From Candidatus Endomicrobium procryptotermitis (GTDB lineage: Bacteria; Elusimicrobiota; Endomicrobiia; Endomicrobiales; Endomicrobiaceae): a stretch of 64,000 nucleotides of DNA. Positions 1 through 9,514 of this stretch are shown here, piece after piece. The notes below the pieces were generated by a model. It was not told where the DNA came from. It ran no database searches and was given only the letters and a program-made list of their open reading frames with translations. Numbering within the stretch: the first letter of the stretch is position 1; each line of letters begins with the position of its first letter. A program made the translations under genes and the position numbers. The stretch covers positions 124,001 through 188,000 of the forward strand of contig JAITIP010000018.1 of NCBI GenBank assembly GCA_031279415.1, read 5' to 3'.

Positions 1-792
1 AGATGGTTTAGCTTAGGTTTTGCTACGATTCAACCTTCTGAAATAGCTAAAATTGCAATGGTAATAATTATCGCGGAATTTATAGAAAGAAAGAAGGATT
101 TAATAGGAGAATGGAAAGGATTAATAGCGCCTATAGTCTTTTTGCTTTTTATTATAATCCCGATAGCCTTAGAACCTGATTTGGGCGCTCCTGTATTAAT
201 TGCCGGAGTTTGTTTTGCAATGTTATTTTGTGCCGGAATAAAATTGCAGACCGTATTTGTAATGGCCGGTGCGGGCATCCTTTTAATGACGGCAGAAATT
301 TTAAGAAAACCGTACAGACTTATAAGAATGCGCGATTATTTTGATTCCATAATTAATATTGACGCTTCGTCTTATCAGGTAAAACAATCGCTGTACGCTT
401 TGGGTTCTGGCGGTTTTTTCGGTAAAGGACTTGGCAAAAGTGAAATGAAACTCATGTATCTTCCCGAAGCACATACGGATTTTATTTTTCCGATAGTAGG
501 AGAAGAACTCGGATTTATCGGCGCTGCGGGTGTTATATCTTTTTATATATATATTTTTTTTAAAGGTATTGAAATAAGCAAAAACGCTCCGGATAAATTT
601 ACAGAATATCTTGCTCTGGGAATAACGTTTTTGATAGTGTTTCAGGCTTTGATAAATTTATCAGTTGCTACGGGCATATTTCCCGCGAAAGGGCTGTCTT
701 TGCCTTTTATATCTTTCGGTGGAACTTCGCTGATAATAAATATGGCTGCCGCAGGAATACTTATAAATTTATCACAATATAAAAGGTATTGA
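1..792 (+). CDS. ftsW: FtsW/RodA-family lipid II glycosyltransferase (SEDS), 5' truncated by window
   Basis: SEDS-family peptidoglycan polymerase of the inner membrane, expected to work with a class B PBP at the division septum. The reading frame is open from base 1, so the gene starts outside the window. The visible part begins with W-F-S-L-G and the family motif QPSE, followed by several hydrophobic segments. It contains EPDLGAP, and near the end PFISFGGTSL, which matches the conserved P-F-I-S-x-G-G loop. RodA and FtsW are hard to separate on sequence alone. The murG gene one base downstream is the classic dcw-cluster context and favours FtsW. Only the C-terminal two thirds or so of the protein is visible. 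Confidence 0.88.
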   Translation, partial: RWFSLGFATIQPSEIAKIAMVIIIAEFIERKKDLIGEWKGLIAPIVFLLFIIIPIALEPDLGAPVLIAGVCFAMLFCAGIKLQTVFVMAGAGILLMTAEILRKPYRLIRMRDYFDSIINIDASSYQVKQSLYALGSGGFFGKGLGKSEMKLMYLPEAHTDFIFPIVGEELGFIGAAGVISFYIYIFFKGIEISKNAPDKFTEYLALGITFLIVFQALINLSVATGIFPAKGLSLPFISFGGTSLIINMAAAGILINLSQYKRY

Positions 793-793
793 A

Positions 794-1867
794 ATGAAAA
801 ATAAAAATATTATTATAGCCGCAAGTGGCACGGGAGGACACATATATCCAGGTATAGCTTTGGCGCAGGAACTGAAAGAAAAAAAATATAATCCAGTTTT
901 TTTTGTGAGCAATAACGAAACTTCTGGAGAGATAATAAAAAACAGCGGTTTTGACTATGTATCATTTAATCTTTTTGGCATGCCAAGAAAAATTTCTTTT
1001 TCTTTTGCTGTCTTTTTTATCAAATTGATTTTTGCTTTTTTAAAAGCTTTAAAGAATATGTTTAAACTGAATCCCATTGCGGTTATAGGTGTGGGAGGTT
1101 ATATTTCAGCGCCTGCCGTCATTGCCGCAAAAATATACGGAAAGAAAACTTTTATACATGAGCAAAATACGATTCCGGGAATAGCAAATAAGTTTTTAAA
1201 CAGATTTGCCGGCAAAACGTTTATAAGCTTCAGAGACAGTGAAAAATATTTTAAAAATAAAAAAAGTATTATTTTTACCGGTTACCCCGTGAGAAAAGAG
1301 ATATTGGCAGTTGAAAGAGAGTCCTGCTGTAACGCTCTTAATTTAGACAAAAATATGTTTACTCTTATGATTTTTGGCGGAAGTCTCGGCGCCTTAAAAC
1401 TTAACAAAATAGCTTTTAAAGCCATAAAAATAATTTCAGAAAAAATGGATATTCAGGTTATACATATAACCGGGAAAAAGGGCTTTGAAGAGATAAATCA
1501 GAAAATCAGAAAATCGGCAAATTACCGCGTTTTTGATTATATGCATAATATAGCCCAAGCTTATGCCGCTTCCGATGCGGTTATATGCAGAGCTGGAGCT
1601 GGAACAGTTTTTGAATTGACATTTCTTAAAAAGCCTGCAATTTTGGTTCCATATCCATACGCTGCGGACAATCATCAGTATTATAATGCAAAAGAAGCAG
1701 CAAGAAACGGCATGATGACGATTATTGAGGAAAAAGATTTAACCGCCGAAAATCTTGCCGGTACAGTTGAAAATATAAAAAGGAGGTTGAAGCCAAATAT
1801 AAAAAATTCCGTATCTAAATTTCCTCAAGAAATAATGGCGGAAGAGATAATAAATGGCATAAGTTAA
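794..1867 (+). CDS. murG: MurG, UDP-GlcNAc:lipid I N-acetylglucosaminyltransferase
   Basis: Adds GlcNAc to undecaprenyl-PP-MurNAc-pentapeptide to make lipid II at the cytoplasmic face of the membrane. The 357 residues match the usual MurG length. The N-terminal half carries GTGGHIYPGIALAQEL, the glycine-rich loop of GT28 enzymes, and later HEQNTIPGIAN. The C-terminal half carries CRAGAGTVFEL and ILVPYPYAADNHQ, the UDP-GlcNAc binding region. It starts one base after ftsW stops, so translation is probably coupled. The ATG has no strong Shine-Dalgarno (SD) sequence of its own, consistent with coupling. Confidence 0.96.
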   Translation: MKNKNIIIAASGTGGHIYPGIALAQELKEKKYNPVFFVSNNETSGEIIKNSGFDYVSFNLFGMPRKISFSFAVFFIKLIFAFLKALKNMFKLNPIAVIGVGGYISAPAVIAAKIYGKKTFIHEQNTIPGIANKFLNRFAGKTFISFRDSEKYFKNKKSIIFTGYPVRKEILAVERESCCNALNLDKNMFTLMIFGGSLGALKLNKIAFKAIKIISEKMDIQVIHITGKKGFEEINQKIRKSANYRVFDYMHNIAQAYAASDAVICRAGAGTVFELTFLKKPAILVPYPYAADNHQYYNAKEAARNGMMTIIEEKDLTAENLAGTVENIKRRLKPNIKNSVSKFPQEIMAEEIINGIS

Positions 1868-1873
1868 TAAAAA

Positions 1874-2602
1874 ATGGATACTATTTTAATTTCTAACGAT
1901 GACGGCGTTAAAGCTCCCGGACTTCAACCGCTGATGAAAGAATTGTCTAAGATAGGAAAAATTTATGTAGTTGTTCCCAAGAATCAGATGTCAGGTTCGG
2001 GGCATTCCATAACGCTTGCAAAATTTAAAAAAGCCGAAAAAATAAAAAAAAATTTTTACACTGTTAAAGGTGGAACTCCAGCGGATTGCATAAAATACGC
2101 ACTCTACTCTTTTTTAAAAAATAAAGTAGACCTCGTAGTTTCGGGAATAAATACATGTCCCAATCTTGGACAGGACGTTATATATTCTGGAACGGTCGGC
2201 GCGGCAAGAGAAGGCGCTTTAAAAGGGATACCTTCGATGGCTGTTTCTGCGGTGGAAATGTACGCTCAGGATTATGAAAGTTCAGCTGCCGCTGTAAGAG
2301 AAATAGCAGAGAAAATTTTAAAAAGAAAAGAATATTTTAAAAATATCTGCCTCAATATTAACATACCTAGAAATTATAAAGGTGTTAAAATCGTGCCGTT
2401 AGGTCTGAGAGCTTATGATGAAAACGTAGAAACTCACGTTGACAAGGAAGGAAACTTCACTTATAAACTTTCAGGCAGATACGTTTCTGGAGGAAAAAAC
2501 AGAGGAACGGATATAGATATGGTAGAACAAGGTTACATATCGGTAACTCCGCTTATGCTTGACCAGACGGATTATAATCTTGTCAAAAAAGTAAAACTTT
2601 GA
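1874..2602 (+). CDS. surE: SurE 5'/3'-nucleotidase
   Basis: Survival protein E, a metal-dependent phosphatase acting on nucleoside 5'- and 3'-monophosphates. The metal-binding motif NDDG is at residues 8-11, followed by the conserved NQMSGSGHSIT region, then SGIN and the GTVGAAREG segment that contributes to the active site. At 242 residues it is a standard-length SurE without fusions. It lies 6 bases after murG and 7 bases before uvrB in the same direction, so the four genes probably share a transcript. Confidence 0.95.
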   Translation: MDTILISNDDGVKAPGLQPLMKELSKIGKIYVVVPKNQMSGSGHSITLAKFKKAEKIKKNFYTVKGGTPADCIKYALYSFLKNKVDLVVSGINTCPNLGQDVIYSGTVGAAREGALKGIPSMAVSAVEMYAQDYESSAAAVREIAEKILKRKEYFKNICLNINIPRNYKGVKIVPLGLRAYDENVETHVDKEGNFTYKLSGRYVSGGKNRGTDIDMVEQGYISVTPLMLDQTDYNLVKKVKL

Positions 2603-2609
2603 AATTTCA

Positions 2610-4649
2610 ATGGAAAACAAATTTAAACTTGTTTCAAAATTCAAGCCGTCCGGCGATCAGCCGCAGGCAATTAATGAACTATGCCGCGGCTATAATGCCG
2701 GCGTTGACATGCAGGTTCTGCTTGGGGTTACAGGTTCTGGCAAGACTTTTGTCATGGCCAATGTCATAGAAAAACTGCAAATTCCTACTTTGATAATTTC
2801 ACCTAACAAGATACTTGCCGCGCAGACATACGCCGAGTTCAAGTCTTTTTTTCCGAATAATGTGGTCGAATATTTTATATCATATTACGATTATTATCAG
2901 CCGGAAGCTTATATTCCTTCAAGCGATACTTATATAGAAAAAGATTCTTCAATAAATGATCATATTGACAGACTTCGTCTTAAAGCTACTACCTCTCTTC
3001 TTGAAAGACAAGACGTTATCGTCGTAGCTTCAGTTTCATGTATATACAATCTCGGTTCGCCTTCGGATTACCGCAATATGTGCGTTGAGATTGCCGCTGG
3101 AGTCGAAATATCAATACATCGGATATTAAACGAACTTGTATCCATTCATTACGAAAGAAACGAAGTCGAATTTATACGCGGCAGGTTCAGAGTTAAAGGT
3201 GACACAGTTGAAATTTTTCCAGCCTATCTTGAAACTGCGGTAAGAATAGAATTTTATGGCGATTTTGTTGAAAACATAAAAGAGTTTAATCCTTTGACCG
3301 GCGAAATTTTACATAAAAAAGACAGAGCTTATATTTATCCTGCAAAACATTTTGTGACCACAGGACCAAAACTTGTAACCGCTTTGAAGACAATAAAATC
3401 AGAACTTGATGAAAGGCTTGCAGTGCTTAACTCTCAAAAAAAACTACTTGAAGCGCAAAGGCTTGAACAAAGAACAAAATACGATATGGAAATGCTTGCC
3501 GAAACAGGATTTTGTCATGGCGTTGAAAATTATTCAAGACATCTTGCCGGAAATCCTTCGGGTACAAGACCAACTACTCTAATCGATTATTTTTATGAAG
3601 CGAATGATGATTTTTTAATAATAGCCGATGAATCACATATATCGCTTCCACAGATTCGCGGCATGTATGAAGGCGACAGGAGCAGAAAACAGACTCTTGT
3701 GGATTTCGGGTTCAGGCTCCCTTCTGCTTTAGATAACAGACCTTTAAAATTTTATGAATTTGAGAAACTTATAAAAAAATCCATGATGGTTTCAGCGACA
3801 CCAGGAACTTATGAGCTGGAAAAAAGCAAAAAGCATATAGTAGATCTTATAATACGTCCAACAGGACTTATTGACCCGGAAGTTATAGTCCGCCCTATCG
3901 AAGGACAGATTCGCGATATGATGAATGAAATTCAAAAACGCGTTGAAAAAAAGCAAAGAACGCTTATTACGACGCTTACCAAGAAAATGTCTGAAGATTT
4001 GGCTGCTTATTTAAAAGAAAAAGGATTTAAAGTGGAGTATCTTCATTCTGAAATAGAAACTTTGGACAGAATCGAAATATTGAAAAATTTAAGGCTTGGA
4101 AAATTTGACGTGCTTGTCGGAATCAATCTCCTAAGGGAAGGACTTGACCTGCCTGAAGTTTCTCTTGTGGTAGTACTTGATGCGGATAAAGAAGGTTTTC
4201 TTCGTTCTGAGCCGACGCTCATACAAATATGTGGAAGGTCAGCAAGAAATGTTGACGGTACAGTAATATTTTACGCCGATAATATGACTGGCTCAATGCA
4301 AAGAGCACTGAAAGAAATGAGCAGGCGCAGAAAAAAGCAGATAGAATATAACAAAAATAATAAAATAACGCCAAAATCGATTATTAAAGCTGTCCATGAA
4401 CTTGACGAGTTCAAAAATATTTCAAGGGCGGAAGGTGTAACAAGCCTAATAGCTGAAACTCAGGCTGAATACATATCTTCTGGAAATATTGACGGGGTAA
4501 TAAAAGATATTGAAGAAAGGATGAAAGAAGTCGCCGACAGTCTTGATTTTGAAACTGCCGCATTACTGCGTGACAAAATGCTTGAACTCAAATCCATGCG
4601 TGCAGATAAAGGCAGAGGCAGGGTAAGAAGGCAGAAATGTGGAAGATGA
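2610..4649 (+). CDS. uvrB: UvrB, excinuclease ABC subunit B
   Basis: DNA damage-verification helicase-like subunit of nucleotide excision repair, working with UvrA and UvrC (neither is in the window). Walker A GVTGSGKTF is at residues 39-47. The beta-hairpin region YYDYYQPEAYIPSSDTYIEK follows, then DEAD-like ADESH, the helicase C domain with NLLREGLDLPEVSLV, and QICGRSARN. The C-terminal UVR domain that contacts UvrC is present (IKDIEERMKEVADSLDFE). The 679 residues are full length. It ends convergently with the Xer recombinase on the other strand, with about 70 bases between the stops and no clear terminator. Confidence 0.97.
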   Translation: MENKFKLVSKFKPSGDQPQAINELCRGYNAGVDMQVLLGVTGSGKTFVMANVIEKLQIPTLIISPNKILAAQTYAEFKSFFPNNVVEYFISYYDYYQPEAYIPSSDTYIEKDSSINDHIDRLRLKATTSLLERQDVIVVASVSCIYNLGSPSDYRNMCVEIAAGVEISIHRILNELVSIHYERNEVEFIRGRFRVKGDTVEIFPAYLETAVRIEFYGDFVENIKEFNPLTGEILHKKDRAYIYPAKHFVTTGPKLVTALKTIKSELDERLAVLNSQKKLLEAQRLEQRTKYDMEMLAETGFCHGVENYSRHLAGNPSGTRPTTLIDYFYEANDDFLIIADESHISLPQIRGMYEGDRSRKQTLVDFGFRLPSALDNRPLKFYEFEKLIKKSMMVSATPGTYELEKSKKHIVDLIIRPTGLIDPEVIVRPIEGQIRDMMNEIQKRVEKKQRTLITTLTKKMSEDLAAYLKEKGFKVEYLHSEIETLDRIEILKNLRLGKFDVLVGINLLREGLDLPEVSLVVVLDADKEGFLRSEPTLIQICGRSARNVDGTVIFYADNMTGSMQRALKEMSRRRKKQIEYNKNNKITPKSIIKAVHELDEFKNISRAEGVTSLIAETQAEYISSGNIDGVIKDIEERMKEVADSLDFETAALLRDKMLELKSMRADKGRGRVRRQKCGR

Positions 4650-4722
4650 ACAGCGACGAATAATAGAAGCAAACGGCACAAATGTAATTTCCTCTTTTAT
4701 CTTTGTCCTAACATGAATTTTT

Positions 4723-5607
4723 TTATCCTCTGGGGTGGTATTTTTTGTGTTGCTGTTTGAGTTTATTGTTATCGATATGGGTATATATCTGTGTTGTCGA
4801 AATCGAACTGTGCCCCAGCATCTCCTGAACGAAACGTATATCGGCACCACCTGTGAGAAGATGGCTGGCAAAAGAATGTCTTAAAGTGTGTGGAGTTATA
4901 TTTTTGGCAATCCCTGCATTTTTAGCTATATTTTTCAGCTGGCGCCAAAATTCTACCCGCGAGAGTTTTTTGCCGAGCCGCGATATGAAAATATGCTCGT
5001 CTTTGTCCACAACAGGTTTTCTTTTCCGCAGATAAATATCTAAAAAATACCGCGCTTTAGCCCCAAATGGAATAAGCCTTTCTTTCGATCCTTTCCCAAA
5101 AACTTTAAGAAAAGCCTCATCAATGTTAATGTTTGAAAATTTTAAGTTTATAAGTTCTGATACTCTTAATCCGGTGGCATACAGAACTTCAATCATGGCT
5201 CTGTTTCTTATGTTCATTTCATCAGAACCGTTAACCGAACTTAAAAGAAGTTCAACTTCTTCAAAAGAAAGCATTCCTGGAAGGTCTTCGGAAATTTTCG
5301 GGGCCGTAAGATATGATGTAGGATTATTTTTTAGTAAATTTTCAATATTTAAAAATTTATAAAACTGTCTTAAAGATTCAATCATTCTGTAAATCGAACG
5401 CGGCTTTAAGCCTTCATTTTTTATTTCCCATAAAAAATCTGTTATGTCATTATGCTGCAAATTTTCGGGTTCGAGAGCTTTTTTTTTACAGAACTCAAAA
5501 AATTTATTTAAGTCCGATCTATATGCCGAAATGGTATTTTTTGATAACCCTTTTTCAACGGTTATATAGCTTATAAAATCGTTTAAAGTCTTATTAATAT
5601 TTATCAT
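4723..5607 (-). CDS. xerD: XerC/XerD-type tyrosine recombinase
   Basis: Site-specific tyrosine recombinase, probably resolving chromosome dimers at dif together with FtsK, which is encoded in the same gene run. The N-terminal SAM-like core-binding domain (FISYITVEKGLSKNTISAYR) precedes the catalytic domain. Catalytic residues are visible: Arg in ATGLRVSEL, His and Arg in HTLRHSFASH, His in MLGHSS, and Tyr in TTQIYTH. The protein ends KKYHPRG, like XerD. I chose the ATG at 5607; an ATG at 5616 and a TTG at 5649 are in-frame alternatives that extend further into the upstream hydrolase gene. XerC and XerD are not separable here. No second Xer gene is in the window. Confidence 0.88.
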   Translation of the reverse strand: MININKTLNDFISYITVEKGLSKNTISAYRSDLNKFFEFCKKKALEPENLQHNDITDFLWEIKNEGLKPRSIYRMIESLRQFYKFLNIENLLKNNPTSYLTAPKISEDLPGMLSFEEVELLLSSVNGSDEMNIRNRAMIEVLYATGLRVSELINLKFSNINIDEAFLKVFGKGSKERLIPFGAKARYFLDIYLRKRKPVVDKDEHIFISRLGKKLSRVEFWRQLKNIAKNAGIAKNITPHTLRHSFASHLLTGGADIRFVQEMLGHSSISTTQIYTHIDNNKLKQQHKKYHPRG

Positions 5608-6232
5608 AAGTTCCATTAAGATAAGGATTGTGTTGGAGTTCGTTCGCAAGTGTCGTACGGCTTCCGTGTCCCGGATAAATTACAATGGAAGGATTTAATT
5701 TTTTGATTTTCTCAAGAGAGCAGATGATTTCTCCAAAATCTCCACCTGGAAAGTCTGTCCTGCCGATTGTTCCAGCAAACAAAATATCTCCGGTTATTAT
5801 AAAATCGTCAAATAAAAGGCAAATGCCTCCTTTAGTGTGTCCGGGAGTGTGAATGACCGTAAATTTCGTAAAAGAAAGGCTGACTTCCTGATTGTCTTCA
5901 AGCTGCATTTCCGGAGTTTTCACGGACTGCGGATTGCCAAACAGTGCCGAAACGTTGAGCTGCGGGTCGGCAAGAATGCTCGCTTCTTCTTTATGAGCGG
6001 CCAAAGGTATTTTGTATTTCAAGCGTATCAATTCGTCCGCAAGAATATGGTCGTAATGCCCGTGAGTGTTGATGAGCAACTGCGGTTTTAAAGCATTTTT
6101 TTCTATTTCAGCGACAACTTTATCTCCGTCTTCGCCGGGATCAACTATTAAGGCATGCAAAGAATCCACGTCATAAACTATGTAGCAGTTGGCTTCAATG
6201 CGTCCTGATATTATCTTTTTTACTTTTATCAT
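5594..6232 (-). CDS. Metallo-beta-lactamase-fold hydrolase (glyoxalase II-like)
   Basis: MBL-fold enzyme of 212 residues. The zinc-binding motif THGHYDH is present, with further metal ligands in HTPGHTKGG (His), TGDILF (Asp) and YPGHG (His). Such small stand-alone proteins (YcbL type) hydrolyse thioesters such as S-lactoylglutathione or related compounds. The true substrate cannot be read from the sequence. The gene overlaps pgpA upstream by four bases (ATGA) and the xer start downstream, so it is translated from a polycistronic message. Confidence 0.85.
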   Translation of the reverse strand: MIKVKKIISGRIEANCYIVYDVDSLHALIVDPGEDGDKVVAEIEKNALKPQLLINTHGHYDHILADELIRLKYKIPLAAHKEEASILADPQLNVSALFGNPQSVKTPEMQLEDNQEVSLSFTKFTVIHTPGHTKGGICLLFDDFIITGDILFAGTIGRTDFPGGDFGEIICSLEKIKKLNPSIVIYPGHGSRTTLANELQHNPYLNGTYDKY

Positions 6233-6678
6233 TTTAAAATTATATTAAAAATCTGCAAAATTATATTCGTGACAACTCCTGCGGCCATATCGTCAGCAGT
6301 TATTCCAAACCCGCCTTTTATTTTCTGAAGATTTTTTATAAACAGCGGTTTTGAAACGTCAAATATCCTAAACAGCACAAAAGCCAAAAATAAAAACAAA
6401 ATCGTCTTAGGTAAAAACACTACCGCAAGCCATATGCCTGCAACTTCGTCTATTACTATTCTCTGGTCATCTTTTTTGCCGTAAATTTTTTCCGCAAGAG
6501 ATGAAAATAATACCGAAGCAAAAAACATAAATATTACTGCGGCAGCCTGAAAGATAAAGTTTTCCGGAATAAAAAATGCCCAAATCAAAATTCCGACAAG
6601 ACTTCCGGCTGTTCCCGGAGCATATTTCACATATCCTGCCCCGCAAACCGATGAAAAAAATAATATCATTTTATGCAT
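6229..6678 (-). CDS. pgpA: PgpA, phosphatidylglycerophosphatase A
   Basis: Removes phosphate from phosphatidylglycerophosphate to give phosphatidylglycerol in the inner membrane. The 149-residue protein has the family hallmark YAPGTAGSL near the N terminus, the acidic motif RIVIDEVAGIW, and several membrane segments. It overlaps pgsA, which makes its substrate, by 8 bases. That puts two consecutive steps of phospholipid synthesis side by side. A second in-frame ATG three codons in is an alternative start. Confidence 0.92.
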   Translation of the reverse strand: MHKMILFFSSVCGAGYVKYAPGTAGSLVGILIWAFFIPENFIFQAAAVIFMFFASVLFSSLAEKIYGKKDDQRIVIDEVAGIWLAVVFLPKTILFLFLAFVLFRIFDVSKPLFIKNLQKIKGGFGITADDMAAGVVTNIILQIFNIILK

Positions 6679-7294
6679 TGTCTTTTAAAAGCCATCTGTG
6701 TTTAAGTATGTAGTGCGCTCCGGAATAAATCGTCATTACAGTTGTGGCAAGCGTCACCCAGTAAGGCATTTTTCCGATAATAATGGCAAGAGTACGGTAC
6801 GAACCATTGTCAAAAGTGGCTATAAGCTGCGGAGTGATTCCGTAATATTTCAGGAAATATTCATGAACTATAAGTATCAGTAAAACAAGTATTATTGCCA
6901 CTATTTGCGAAGTCGTTTTAAACTTTCCGGCTTTATCGGCCGGTATTATTACGTTTTTTGAAGCGGCGATGGAACGCAGTCCCGTTATCAAAAATTCTCT
7001 TGAAATAATCGCTATTACCATCCATCCAGGGATACACAAAACATCAATATCCACAAAACATATAAAAGCGGCCGAAATCAAAAGTTTATCAGCAAGAGGG
7101 TCTAAAAAAATGCCAAGCGATGTAATTGTGTTATTTCTTCTTGCTATCTGTCCGTCAAGTATATCTGTAAGAGAAGCTATGGTGAAAACCAACAGTGAGA
7201 GGATGCTGAACCAAAAAGAGTGAAGTTCCATAAAGACGATAAATAACGGCACCAGACAAATTCTAGTTATTGTAAGTTTATTAGCTAAATTCAT
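6671..7294 (-). CDS. pgsA: PgsA, CDP-diacylglycerol-glycerol-3-phosphate 3-phosphatidyltransferase
   Basis: Integral membrane enzyme that makes phosphatidylglycerophosphate from CDP-diacylglycerol and glycerol-3-phosphate. The CDP-alcohol phosphatidyltransferase motif D-G-x2-A-R-x8-G-x3-D-x3-D is present around DGQIARRNN and GIFLDPLADK. Multiple hydrophobic segments and a length of 207 residues fit the family. It starts two bases after rimO ends and overlaps pgpA, so it sits inside a tightly packed operon. Confidence 0.93.
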   Translation of the reverse strand: MNLANKLTITRICLVPLFIVFMELHSFWFSILSLLVFTIASLTDILDGQIARRNNTITSLGIFLDPLADKLLISAAFICFVDIDVLCIPGWMVIAIISREFLITGLRSIAASKNVIIPADKAGKFKTTSQIVAIILVLLILIVHEYFLKYYGITPQLIATFDNGSYRTLAIIIGKMPYWVTLATTVMTIYSGAHYILKHRWLLKDNA

Positions 7295-7296
7295 TT

Positions 7297-8628
7297 TTAT
7301 CTTTTTTGCAGCATAACAGGGCTGCGAATCTCCGCTTTTATATTGTAACCATCATTATCTTTAATGACAATTTTATAAAATTTACCTACATCAAAAACTT
7401 TATCAGACATTATTAAAGTAGTTCCGTCAACTTCTGGAGACTGAAATATACATCTTCCGCCGATCAGATATTTTTTGCCTTTTATAACACAGTTTTCGGC
7501 AAAAAATTCCGTTTCAGAATTTTTTAAAAACTCCATTTTCGATTTAAAAACTTCGTACTGCACTTTTTCTATTTCAATCCTTCTCTTTTTAGTTGTTGCA
7601 GAACTTATATGATTTTTAAACTTTGAAGAAGGCGCATCTTTTTCATCAGAATATTCAAATACTCCCACATATTGAAAATATCCTTGTCTTATAAAATCAA
7701 TAAGTTCGCGTATGTCGGCTTCTGTTTCACCGGGAAATCCTGCTATAATGGAAGTTCTTAACACCATATCCGGAAGTTTATTTTTAATTTTTTCAATTAT
7801 TTTTCCGGTATTCAAAGGCCTTCTCATTGAATAAAGAATGTTTTTACTTATATGCTGTATCGGTATATCCATATAACTGCAAATATTTTTATACTCTTTG
7901 AAAACATCAAGCAAAGAATCCGTTATGGCAGAAGGATAAGCGTACATCAACCTTATCCATCTGAGACCTTTGATATTTGCAATTTTTGAAAGAAGCTTAT
8001 CCAGTGCAAAAGCATTATATATGTCTGAACCGTAAGAAGTAGTGTCTTGGGCGGTCAAAATAAGTTCTCTGATGCCAGTACTGACCAAAGAACGCGTTTC
8101 GCTATAAAGCGATTCTATCGTGCGGCTTGTATATTTTCCTCTCAGATTTGGAATTATGCAGAAGCTGCAGCCGTGATTACAGCCTTCGGCTATTTTTAAA
8201 TAAGCCGAAGGTAAAGAGGAAGAAAGAGATCTGTAATTCGAATCGTTAAAACCCCCTGCGGCAGCCTGATTGACGGGTTTTCCATTTAAAATTAAAATGG
8301 GAAGCCTATCCAAAGTTCCTGTTCCGACATATCCGTCTATTGAGGGAAATCTTTCCATTATTTCTTCCTTAAGAAGCTGAGGCAAACAGCCTGAAACATA
8401 AACTTTTACGTCTTTTTTATCCTTTAAACGAAGAACGTCGTTTATGTATTTTTCCGATTCTTCCCTTGCATCTTGAATAAAAGAACATGTATGTATTATG
8501 ACTATATCGGCTTCCTGAACATTTCCGCTTATAAAAAAACCTTTATTTTGCAAATTTCCTAGAAGATATTCGGCTTCAACGGTATTTTTAGAGCAGCCAA
8601 GAGCTACTACGGCAATGGCTTTTCTCAT
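7297..8628 (-). CDS. rimO: RimO, ribosomal protein S12 methylthiotransferase
   Basis: Radical SAM methylthiotransferase that modifies a conserved aspartate of ribosomal protein S12. The N-terminal UPF0004 domain carries three Cys for the second Fe-S cluster (ALGCSKN, HTCSF, SGCLPQ). The radical SAM domain has EGCNHGCSFCIIP, the CxxxCxxC cluster motif, followed by RGKYTSR. A TRAM-like C-terminal domain follows. The 443 residues and the signature favour RimO over MiaB, which is a closely related alternative. It lies 3 bases after the rodZ-like gene. Confidence 0.92.
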   Translation of the reverse strand: MRKAIAVVALGCSKNTVEAEYLLGNLQNKGFFISGNVQEADIVIIHTCSFIQDAREESEKYINDVLRLKDKKDVKVYVSGCLPQLLKEEIMERFPSIDGYVGTGTLDRLPILILNGKPVNQAAAGGFNDSNYRSLSSSLPSAYLKIAEGCNHGCSFCIIPNLRGKYTSRTIESLYSETRSLVSTGIRELILTAQDTTSYGSDIYNAFALDKLLSKIANIKGLRWIRLMYAYPSAITDSLLDVFKEYKNICSYMDIPIQHISKNILYSMRRPLNTGKIIEKIKNKLPDMVLRTSIIAGFPGETEADIRELIDFIRQGYFQYVGVFEYSDEKDAPSSKFKNHISSATTKKRRIEIEKVQYEVFKSKMEFLKNSETEFFAENCVIKGKKYLIGGRCIFQSPEVDGTTLIMSDKVFDVGKFYKIVIKDNDGYNIKAEIRSPVMLQKR

Positions 8629-8631
8629 TTC

Positions 8632-9498
8632 TTAAAGCCGCCTCTTTAAAACCAACATATTGACGTCGTTAACCGCGCCTTTTCCTGCGTTGATCTCATC
8701 TCCGTTAAAATAAATGGTGGCGCCTGGAGTATATCCTATATTTACGACAAAATCATTGTTTGCCTTCCATTCTTTTTTCGTACCTTTCACTATGGTTCCC
8801 TGAAATATTTCTCTTCCGTCTCCTTCGACTTTTATCCACACATTTTCTACTGCATTAATTACAAGTTCCTGTTTTTCCTGTATCTTTCTTTCTGAAAGTG
8901 CTGTTTTAGTATCGTTTTTCGCCTGAGCGCTTTGTTGTTCTTTAGGAAAAGGGTTCAATTCTTTGTTCTTATTTTCTTCTTCGGTTGATATGACCTTCTG
9001 AGGTATATATTCCAAATGTTCCTGTTTCATTTGTAGTTCCTGAATTTTCTGAAACTGTATTTTTTTCTGTTTAAAATCTAAAATTTTATCTGTATCCTCA
9101 GTCAAAACTGAAATATTTTTACTGAGATATAAAAAAGTAGCAAACAAAATGCCTGCTACCAATACCGTGGCAAAAAGCTTTTTTAAATCGCTGCCTCTTT
9201 CTTTAATTGATTTTTGAGATTTTCTGCCGTTTTTATTTTGCTGACAGTTTTCTTCTTCATTTTTATCGCATTTTCTTTTTTCATACTCTATAAGCAGCTC
9301 TATTCCGTTAAAACCTAAAAATTTTGAATACGACTTTACAAAACTTTTATAATAAATTTCAGCTGTAAATACCGTCTTATCGCCTTCTTCAATAGCTGAA
9401 ATGTACTTTTCCTGAATCTTTGTCGCCGCGTGTACTTTTTCTAAGTCTAGACTAAGCTCTTTACGTTTTTCTTTTAAAATCTTTCCGAGTTCTTTCAT
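8632..9498 (-). CDS. RodZ-like HTH/transmembrane cell-shape protein
   Basis: Predicted cytoskeleton-linked membrane protein. Residues about 1-70 form an Xre-type helix-turn-helix (KVHAATKIQEKYISAIEEGD). A basic linker follows, then one transmembrane segment at about 107-126, a Gln/Lys/Glu-rich stretch, and a C-terminal DUF4115-like beta domain (VWIKVEGDGREIFQGTI). This is the RodZ architecture, in which the HTH binds MreB and the C terminus is periplasmic. I chose the ATG at 9498; the TTG one codon earlier is less likely. No mreB is in the window. Confidence 0.8.
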   Translation of the reverse strand: MKELGKILKEKRKELSLDLEKVHAATKIQEKYISAIEEGDKTVFTAEIYYKSFVKSYSKFLGFNGIELLIEYEKRKCDKNEEENCQQNKNGRKSQKSIKERGSDLKKLFATVLVAGILFATFLYLSKNISVLTEDTDKILDFKQKKIQFQKIQELQMKQEHLEYIPQKVISTEEENKNKELNPFPKEQQSAQAKNDTKTALSERKIQEKQELVINAVENVWIKVEGDGREIFQGTIVKGTKKEWKANNDFVVNIGYTPGATIYFNGDEINAGKGAVNDVNMLVLKRRL

Positions 9499-9514
9499 CA
9501 ATAATACCTAAATC

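Noticed and set aside
1436-1675. Antisense reading frames inside murG and many other genes
   Set aside because: They lie opposite well-conserved genes, have no SD or family signature, and are expected by chance.
4650-4722. Bidirectional terminator between uvrB and the Xer gene
   Set aside because: No stable stem with flanking T-runs was found in the 73 bases.
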